A program made the position numbers and the translations under genes. Of a stretch of 64,000 bases of DNA, positions 58,562 to 64,000 are shown in pieces (the stretch's first letter is position 1; every line of letters starts with the position of its first letter). This stretch comes from Pelomonas baiyunensis (GTDB lineage: Bacteria > Pseudomonadota > Gammaproteobacteria > Burkholderiales > Burkholderiaceae_C), in NCBI RefSeq assembly GCF_043555935.1, contig NZ_JBIGIB010000002.1:434001-498000 (forward strand). The letters run 5' to 3'. The notes beneath the pieces are model-generated. The model did no database searches and was not told the origin of the DNA. It was given only the letters and a program-made list of their open reading frames with translations.

Positions 58562-59224
58562 ATGAAACGCATCCTCCTTCCGCTGGCCCTGGTTGTCGCC
58601 GTCTCCGCCCAGGCCCAGATTACGAACAACACCAAGGCCAAGGTCGACCCGAAGAACAACAAGGTCAGCAACCCGGTCGTTGAAAAGCCCAAGGTCAAGC
58701 TGATGTCGCGCGACGAACTGCGCGCCTGCCTGGACCAGCAAGACGCCAACAGCAAGGAAGCCGAAGCCATCAAGACCGACCAAGCGGCCTACAAGGCCAA
58801 CGCGGACAAGCTCAAGGCCGAAAAGGGCACCTTGGAAGCCGCCGAAGGTGTGCTGGCCAAGCAAGTGGCGGATGTGAAGGCCGAGCGCGACGGCATCCTG
58901 AAGGCCCACGAAACCCTGACCGCCGAGGCCCCCAAGCTCGACAAGGCCGAGCTCAAGGCCCGCAACGAGGCCTATCAGGCCCGCGCTGCAGCCTTCGGCC
59001 CGATGGTGGACGCCCTCAAGGCGGCCGACGCCGAGCAGGGCGTGAAGCGCAAGGCGTTTGCCGAGAAGGTGGACGCGCTGGACGCGCAGTTCAAGGCCAT
59101 CGAAGACCGCACGGAGAAGCACTTCGACGCCAGCGACAAGTGGAAGGCCGAGTGCCAGAACAAGCCGTACGACGAAAACGACGAAAAGGCCATCCGCAAG
59201 GAAAAGGCGGCCGCCGGCAAGTGA
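58562..59224 (+). CDS. secreted coiled-coil protein, unknown function
   Basis: 220 residues. Signal peptide to about residue 19 (AVSAQAQ), then a basic segment (TKAKVDPKNNKVSN) and an almost uninterrupted charged helix rich in Ala, Lys and Glu from about 45 to 200 (EAEAIKTDQAAYKANADKLKAEKG). Two cysteines only, at about 56 and near 196 (ECQNKPYDENDEK), could form a disulfide between the ends of a hairpin. No known domain recognised. It is probably a periplasmic or surface helical protein. It is followed by a hairpin terminator and prlC. Confidence 0.7.
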   Translation: MKRILLPLALVVAVSAQAQITNNTKAKVDPKNNKVSNPVVEKPKVKLMSRDELRACLDQQDANSKEAEAIKTDQAAYKANADKLKAEKGTLEAAEGVLAKQVADVKAERDGILKAHETLTAEAPKLDKAELKARNEAYQARAAAFGPMVDALKAADAEQGVKRKAFAEKVDALDAQFKAIEDRTEKHFDASDKWKAECQNKPYDENDEKAIRKEKAAAGK

Positions 59225-59251
59225 TCGCGCCGCGCTGTTGACACCACGCAC

Positions 59252-59281
59252 AGGGCCGCACCCCATCCCGGGGGCGGCCCT
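59252..59281 (+). terminator. hairpin between the coiled-coil gene and prlC
   Basis: AGGGCCGC...GCGGCCCT 8-bp stem with an inner CCCC/GGGG pairing, followed by GAATTCTTT. Likely ends the preceding gene, 20 bases before prlC. Confidence 0.5.
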
Positions 59282-59301
59282 GAATTCTTTCTGGAGTTCC
59301 C

Positions 59302-61341
59302 ATGAGCAATCCTTTGATGCAGCCCTGGACGGGCGCACACGGCCTGCCGCCGTTTGACGCCCTGCAGGCGGAGCACTTCGCACCCGCGTTCCAGGCCGCG
59401 CTGGCCCAGCACCTGGCCGAGATCGAGGCCATCGCCAGCCAGGCCGAGCCGCCGAGTTTTGACAACACCGTGGCTGCGCTGGACGCCTCGGGCCGTGCCC
59501 TGACGCAGCTGGAGCACCTGTTCTACACCCTAGCAGCTTCCGCCACGTCGCCCGCGCTGCAGGCGGCACAGCGCGAATTGGCCGGGCCGCTGGCCGCCCA
59601 CAGCAGTGCGGTGTTCATGCACCAGGGCCTGTTCCGCCGGGTCGACAGCCTGTACCAGCAGCGCGCCGGCCTGGGGCTCACCGCCGAGCAAGTGCGACTG
59701 CTCGAGCGCATGCACCTGGACTTTCAACGCGCTGGCGCGCAACTGGCGCCGCAGGCCCGCGCCCGCTATGCCGAGGTGATGACCCAGCTGGCCAAGCTGA
59801 ACACCCGCTTTGCCCAGAACGTGCTGGCGGCTGAAAGCGACTACCAGCTGCGCCTGACCGACGAGGCCGACCTGGCCGGCTTGCCCGACTTCGTGCGCGC
59901 CGCAGCGCGACAGGCGGCGTTGGACCGCGGGCTGGACGCCGGAGTGCATGTCATCACCTTGTCGCGCTCGCTGATCGTGCCCTTCCTCACCTTCAGCGCG
60001 CGGCGCGACCTGCGCGAGCAAGCCTGGCGTGCGTGGGTGGGCCGGGGCGACGACACCGGCGCCACCGACAACCGCGACATCTGCCGCGACATCCTGGCCC
60101 TGCGCGCCGAGCAAGCGCGCCTGCATGGTCATGCCTGTTATGCCGATTACGCACTGGAAGACACCATGGCCCGGAGCCAACAAGCCGTGTTGGGCCTGTT
60201 GGAGCGCGTGTGGCACCCCGCGCTGGCCGCCCAAGCGCGCGAGCGCGAAGCCGTGCAAGGCGCGATGGCGGCGGCCGGCGCCAACCACCCGCTGGAGGCG
60301 TGGGACTGGCGCTACTACGCCGAGCAGGCCCGCCGGGCCCGGTTCGATCTGGATGAAGCCGAGGTCAAGCCTTACTTCGCGCTCGAGCGCATGGTCGCCG
60401 CCATGTTCGACTGCGCCAGCCGACTCTTCGGCCTGCAGTTCAAGGCCCGGCCCGACATTGCCGGCTACCACCCGGATGTGCGCACCTACGAGGTGCTGAA
60501 TGCCGACGGCTCGCTGCGCGGCCTCTTCATGCAAGACAACTTCGCCCGCCCCACCAAGCGCAGCGGGGCCTGGATGAACCCCTTGCGCAACCAGAGCCGC
60601 GCCCTCGGTGCCACGCCCATCATCCTCAACAACAACAACTTTGCGCGCGGTGCCGCGGGCGAGCCCACGCTGCTGAGCTTTGACGATGTGCGCACGCTGT
60701 TCCACGAGTTCGGTCACGGCTTGCACGGGCTGCTGAGCGATGTGGCGTACGAGCGCCTGGCGGGCACGCAGGTGCTGCGCGACTTCGTGGAGTTGCCCTC
60801 GCAGCTGTACGAGCACTGGATGGCCGAGCCCTCGGTGCTCAAGCAGTTTGCGCGGCACTGGCAGACCGACGAGCCCCTACCGGACGCGCTGCTGGCCAAG
60901 CTTCAGGCAGCACGCCAGTTCGGCCAGGGCTATGAAACGCTGCGCTACACCGCCAGTGCGCTGGTGGACTTGGCTGCGCACGCGTTGCCCGAGGCGCCGG
61001 CCGATGTGGTGGCCTTCGAGCGCGACACCCTGGCCACCTGGGGCCTGCCGGCCGAAGTGGGGATGAACCACCGGCTCACGCACTTCCAGCACCTGTTCAG
61101 CAGTGCGGGGTATGCGGCGGGCTACTACGTGTACCTGTGGGCCGAGGTGCTGGATTGCGACGCGTTCGATGCCTTTGTGGAGGCGGGCGACGCGTTCGAC
61201 CCCGAGGTGGCCGCACGCCTGCGGGCGTGCATCCTGTCGGCCGGCAACAGCCGCGAGCCGGGAGAGGCGTTCCGGGCGTTCCGTGGGCGCGACCCGGTGG
61301 TGGAGCCCATGCTCAAGGACCGCGGGCTGCTGCTCAACTGA
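59302..61341 (+). CDS. prlC: oligopeptidase A (M3 metallopeptidase)
   Basis: 679 residues, the usual PrlC length. Zinc motif TLFHEFGHGLHG with His468, Glu469 and His472, and downstream Glu in the VYLWAEVLDCDAF-type region. The N-terminal helical half (FDNTVAALDASGRALTQLEHLFYTL) forms the deep peptide channel. It degrades signal peptides and short peptides in the cytosol. SD TCTGGAG is placed before the ATG. It is preceded by the hairpin at 59252-59281. Confidence 0.96.
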   Translation: MSNPLMQPWTGAHGLPPFDALQAEHFAPAFQAALAQHLAEIEAIASQAEPPSFDNTVAALDASGRALTQLEHLFYTLAASATSPALQAAQRELAGPLAAHSSAVFMHQGLFRRVDSLYQQRAGLGLTAEQVRLLERMHLDFQRAGAQLAPQARARYAEVMTQLAKLNTRFAQNVLAAESDYQLRLTDEADLAGLPDFVRAAARQAALDRGLDAGVHVITLSRSLIVPFLTFSARRDLREQAWRAWVGRGDDTGATDNRDICRDILALRAEQARLHGHACYADYALEDTMARSQQAVLGLLERVWHPALAAQAREREAVQGAMAAAGANHPLEAWDWRYYAEQARRARFDLDEAEVKPYFALERMVAAMFDCASRLFGLQFKARPDIAGYHPDVRTYEVLNADGSLRGLFMQDNFARPTKRSGAWMNPLRNQSRALGATPIILNNNNFARGAAGEPTLLSFDDVRTLFHEFGHGLHGLLSDVAYERLAGTQVLRDFVELPSQLYEHWMAEPSVLKQFARHWQTDEPLPDALLAKLQAARQFGQGYETLRYTASALVDLAAHALPEAPADVVAFERDTLATWGLPAEVGMNHRLTHFQHLFSSAGYAAGYYVYLWAEVLDCDAFDAFVEAGDAFDPEVAARLRACILSAGNSREPGEAFRAFRGRDPVVEPMLKDRGLLLN

Positions 61342-61484
61342 CGCATTTGCAACCTGCCGCAAGGCAGAGCTTGCACTTTGCAAGATGGGGGATGGCGCGC
61401 GACGTCATCCGGTGTCACATGGGTCACGTTGAATCGATCCGTCGCCGGCCACCCGCGCTGGCGGCTTCATTCAGGGAGACGCCC

Positions 61485-62468
61485 ATGTCAACGATCTTGT
61501 CTCGTGCCGGCCTCGTGGCGGCGGTCGCGTTCGGTGTGGCCGCCTGCGGTGGCGGCGGTTCCAGCAGCCCGGTCACGCCGGACAGCCCCGACCAAAACGT
61601 GCTCGGCCTCAGCGCCAGCAACTACCTGGCGGTCGGCCAGGCCAGCATGTCCAGTGCCTTCTACCTGGGCAATGCCAGCGGCTTGGTGAGTGGCAGCGCC
61701 AGTGGGCGTGTCGGGGGCGCCGGCGCGCTGCGCCACGCCCAGGCGGCTGGCCGACCCCAAGCCCTGGCCGTGGTGGGGCCGATCGCGGTGCCGTGCGACC
61801 AGGGTGGCAGCCTGTCCGTCACGTTCTCGGACCTGAACAACAACGGCGAGTTCGAGGTGGGAGACAGCCTGTCGCTCGATGCCGCCGCCTGCAAGCTCGA
61901 CGGCGCGGTCACCCAAGGCCGGGTGGACCTGAGTCTGCAAAGCCTCACCGGGGTGTATGGCAGCCGCAGCTTCAGCGCAGGCCTGACGCTCAAGCTCACG
62001 GCCTTCGGGGTCAGCCAGGGCAGCAATTCCCTGCTGGGCGACGGCAGCCTGACGGCCAGCTTCAGCCAGACGGTGGCCGGCACGAGCGAATTCGGCCTGA
62101 CGGTGCCGCGCTTGAGCTTGACCGGGCGTGTGGCCGGTCAGAGCTTCTCAACCACGCTGACCGATGTGCAGCTGAGCCTCAAGGAAGACACCGTCAACGG
62201 CAGTGCCCGCATCCGCTTCACCTACGGTGGTACCTTGCTGAGCAGCGTGTTCGACAACAAGCAGGTGCAGGTGTCCACGCCCCAGGAGCTGGTGATTCAG
62301 GGCTCGGATGACTACCCCAGCAGCGGCGTGTTGCTGGTGCGTGGTAAGGGCAACTCCACGCTGCGCATCACCGCGGTGAACGCGGTGCAGGCGCGGCTGG
62401 AACTGGACGCCGAAGGTGACGGCGTGTTCGAGGCCAGCGTGCTGAAGAACTGGGCTGACTTGCGCTGA
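61485..62468 (+). CDS. lipoprotein of unknown function
   Basis: 327 residues from ATG 61485 with SD AGGGAG. Lipoprotein signal with lipobox GVAAC and lipid-carrying Cys21, then GGGGSSS. The rest is beta-rich: many Ser/Gly/Thr and alternating hydrophobic stretches (SLSVTFSDLNNNGEFEVGDSLSLD, containing a dockerin/EF-hand-like DLNNNGEFEVGD). No known domain. Two further cysteines (PCDQ, AACK) may pair. Sorted to the inner face of the outer membrane or surface. A small GCAA-loop hairpin lies upstream at 61354-61367. Confidence 0.75.
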   Translation: MSTILSRAGLVAAVAFGVAACGGGGSSSPVTPDSPDQNVLGLSASNYLAVGQASMSSAFYLGNASGLVSGSASGRVGGAGALRHAQAAGRPQALAVVGPIAVPCDQGGSLSVTFSDLNNNGEFEVGDSLSLDAAACKLDGAVTQGRVDLSLQSLTGVYGSRSFSAGLTLKLTAFGVSQGSNSLLGDGSLTASFSQTVAGTSEFGLTVPRLSLTGRVAGQSFSTTLTDVQLSLKEDTVNGSARIRFTYGGTLLSSVFDNKQVQVSTPQELVIQGSDDYPSSGVLLVRGKGNSTLRITAVNAVQARLELDAEGDGVFEASVLKNWADLR

Positions 62469-62531
62469 GCTGCTCAGTAGCAGGCTCCACGGCGGCGGGC
62501 CGACCCGAGGCCGTGCCGCAGCGCCCGGGGC

Positions 62532-63302
62532 TTACTTCAACCCGCCGCTGAGGAATTGCTGCAGCCGCTCGCTTTGCGGGCGCAGCAGCATCTCCTTGGG
62601 GTTGCCTTCTTCCTCGACCCGGCCTTGGTGCAGGAACAGGCAGTGGTTGGACACCTCGCGGGCGAAGCCCATCTCGTGGGTGACGACGATCATCGTGCGC
62701 CCTTCGGCGGCCAGGTCGCGCATGACCTTGAGCACCTCGCCCACCAGTTCCGGGTCCAGGGCGGAGGTGGGTTCGTCGAACAGCATCACCTCGGGGTCAA
62801 CGGCCAGGGCGCGGGCAATCGCCACGCGCTGCTGCTCGCCACCGGACAACTGCGCCGGGTACACCTGCGCGCGGTGTCCCACGCCCACGCGGGCCAGCAG
62901 GGCTTGCGCGCGTTCGATGGCTTCGGCTTTGGGCTTGCCCAGCACGTGCACCGGGGCTTCGATGACGTTCTCCAGCACCGTCATGTGGCCCCAGAGGTTG
63001 AAGTTCTGGAACACCATGGCCAGCCGGGCACGCCAGCGTTGCAGTTGCACCGCTTCGGCCGCCTTGAGGCTGCCATCGCGGTCGCGCACCAGCTTCAGGG
63101 CCTCGCCCCCCAGGCTCAGCGTGCCTTCGTTGGGCTGCTCCAGCAGGTTGAGGCAGCGCAAAAACGTGCTCTTGCCCGAGCCGGACGAACCGATCAGCGT
63201 GACGACATCGCCCCGGCGGGCCGACAGCGACAGCCCCTTGAGCACCTCGCGCTCACCAAAACGCTTGTGGATGCCATTGGCCTGCAGTTGAAACTCGCTC
63301 AT
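62532..63302 (-). CDS. ABC transporter ATP-binding protein, polar amino-acid type
   Basis: 256 residues from ATG 63300-63302. Walker A GSSGSGKST (38-46), Q-loop FQNFNLWGHMTVLENV, signature LSGGEQQR, Walker B VMLFDEPTSALDPE and switch His in VVTHEMGFA. NHCLFLHQGRVEEEGNPKEML is typical of HisP/ArtP/GlnQ. It powers uptake of a polar amino acid or opine with permease and binding protein genes that must lie beyond the window. The AstE-family gene overlaps almost directly upstream (one-base gap). Confidence 0.95.
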   Translation of the reverse strand: MSEFQLQANGIHKRFGEREVLKGLSLSARRGDVVTLIGSSGSGKSTFLRCLNLLEQPNEGTLSLGGEALKLVRDRDGSLKAAEAVQLQRWRARLAMVFQNFNLWGHMTVLENVIEAPVHVLGKPKAEAIERAQALLARVGVGHRAQVYPAQLSGGEQQRVAIARALAVDPEVMLFDEPTSALDPELVGEVLKVMRDLAAEGRTMIVVTHEMGFAREVSNHCLFLHQGRVEEEGNPKEMLLRPQSERLQQFLSGGLK

Positions 63303-63303
63303 G

Positions 63304-64000
63304 TCAGGCTCCCAGCAGCTTGCCGGTGCGCACGGCGTGTTTGCCGGCCACCTTGGCCACGCGCATGCCGGCGTTGGCGAAACGCAGGAAGTCGCGGGCG
63401 AAGAACAAGCCATCGCACGGGCTGCGCAGTTCCGTGACCTGGGCCGTGATCGGGTCGATGACGTGGGCCAGCACGTCGCCCGCCAGCACCTCGGCGCCCA
63501 CATCCTTCACGAAGGTCAGCACGCCCGCCACGGGCGACTTGATCGGCATGCTGCCCGCCAGCGGGCGGGCGTCGCCTACCGCGTCCGGCAGCGCCGGCTT
63601 GTCGCCGCTGATCAGGCCGCGCCAACGCAGGAAGTCGACGATGTGCGCCGCATCGGCGGCGGCCAGTTCGTGGGTCACGTCGGCGGCGCCGCGCAACTCC
63701 ACCGTGACCGACATGCAGGCCTGCGGGATGGGGAAACGGTCGCCGAAGTGCTGCTTCCACTTCCACCACACCTGCGAACAGGCCTCGTCGAACGGGTTGT
63801 CGCCCGAGTCTTGCGCCAGCAGCGTGACCCGCGAGCGCAGAAAGCGCGCCAGCGCTTCGCACTCGGGCCAGCACGGCGTTTCGGTGTAGAGGTGCAGCAG
63901 GGCTTGCGCGTCGCAGTGCAGGTCCAGCACGATGTCGGCATCGCAGGACAAGCCCATCAGCGTGCGGCGCAGCGATTGCAGCTCGGTGTCCACCGGCGCG
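63304..64000 (-). CDS. succinylglutamate desuccinylase/aspartoacylase family protein (5' part outside window)
   Basis: At least 232 codons, open at the window edge. A GTG at 63991-63993 is probably internal because the frame continues. VLDLHCDAQALLHLYT carries the metal His of the M14-type carboxypeptidase fold, VTVELRGAADVTHE a later Glu, and PVAGVLTFVKDVGAEVLAGDVLAHVIDP the C-terminal barrel-sandwich domain of the AstE/AspA deacylase family. Such enzymes remove acyl groups from N-acyl amino acids or ectoine precursors. Pairing with an amino-acid ABC ATPase suggests use of an imported N-acyl amino acid. Confidence 0.88.
   Translation of the reverse strand, partial: APVDTELQSLRRTLMGLSCDADIVLDLHCDAQALLHLYTETPCWPECEALARFLRSRVTLLAQDSGDNPFDEACSQVWWKWKQHFGDRFPIPQACMSVTVELRGAADVTHELAAADAAHIVDFLRWRGLISGDKPALPDAVGDARPLAGSMPIKSPVAGVLTFVKDVGAEVLAGDVLAHVIDPITAQVTELRSPCDGLFFARDFLRFANAGMRVAKVAGKHAVRTGKLLGA

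Noticed and set aside
59302..62468. In-frame extension of the lipoprotein gene back to 61137
   Set aside because: The extension lies inside prlC and has no SD; ATG 61485 has AGGGAG and begins a clean lipoprotein signal.

Overview
The window is GC-rich chromosomal DNA with dense, often 1-4 bp overlapping genes. Gene content (PEP-CTERM/PrsT proteins, SelU-GlnD-Map-UppP block, Pcm-TolC pair, PAS-LuxR/ScoAB, BigR-type sulfur module, DUF2788, UPF0114, YaeQ, YajQ) fits a betaproteobacterium of the order Burkholderiales (Comamonadaceae or the Leptothrix/Rubrivivax group). This assignment is by gene content only. No rRNA, integrase, transposase, insertion sequence or CRISPR array was seen, and no gene-free stretch exceeds about 180 bases.

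Layout. 1-4.9 kb: a cassette that looks like glycan or small-molecule decoration: radical SAM enzyme (cut by the window edge), SAM methyltransferase, HAD phosphatase and ATP-grasp ligase on the minus strand, divergent from two glycosyltransferases. 5-8.9 kb: tRNA-Ala(CGC), an alpha/beta hydrolase, a rubrerythrin-DUF3501 pair and small membrane proteins. 8.9-14.2 kb: mnmH, glnD, map and uppP. 14.3-17.2 kb: a TetR regulator with its own palindrome, a Pcm-like methyltransferase and tolC. 17.2-20.8 kb: an Lrp regulator and a DMT exporter, then a persulfide/thiosulfate module (MBL hydrolase, BigR-type repressor, two YeeE/YedE halves) around one perfect palindrome. 20.9-24.5 kb: yaaA, a prolyl 4-hydroxylase-like enzyme, a PAS-LuxR regulator and scoAB. 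24.6-33.1 kb: a DUF1800-DUF1501 secreted pair, ggt, dsbB, ridA and comEC.

33.2-39.4 kb: an overlapping minus-strand operon, MoxR ATPase - DUF58 - transglutaminase - MltB - TetR, followed by a VOC protein. 39.4-48.9 kb: HDAC-like deacetylase, MscS channel, zinc alcohol dehydrogenase, secreted esterase with an in-frame 12-bp tandem repeat, acetyltransferase, class I fumarase, UPF0114 and acetyl-CoA synthetase. 49.1-54.2 kb: a PEP-CTERM protein with a clear sigma-54 promoter, the TPR protein PrsT, a retropepsin-like protease and YajQ. 54.2-64 kb: murB followed by a leader-carrying minimal ATP-dependent DNA ligase, argG-GNAT-yaeQ, a secreted coiled-coil protein, oligopeptidase A, a lipoprotein, and an amino-acid-type ABC ATPase with a partial AstE/aspartoacylase-family gene.

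The most striking undescribed item is a 26-codon minus-strand ORF at 56139-56219. It has a Shine-Dalgarno sequence and a near-consensus promoter whose -10 lies inside a perfect LexA (SOS) box, so it looks like an SOS-induced amphipathic microprotein. Other strong leads are the symmetric operator of the sulfur module, which carries a perfect -10 on each strand, the sigma-54 promoter of the PEP-CTERM gene, the secreted DNA ligase, and the modification cassette at the left edge.
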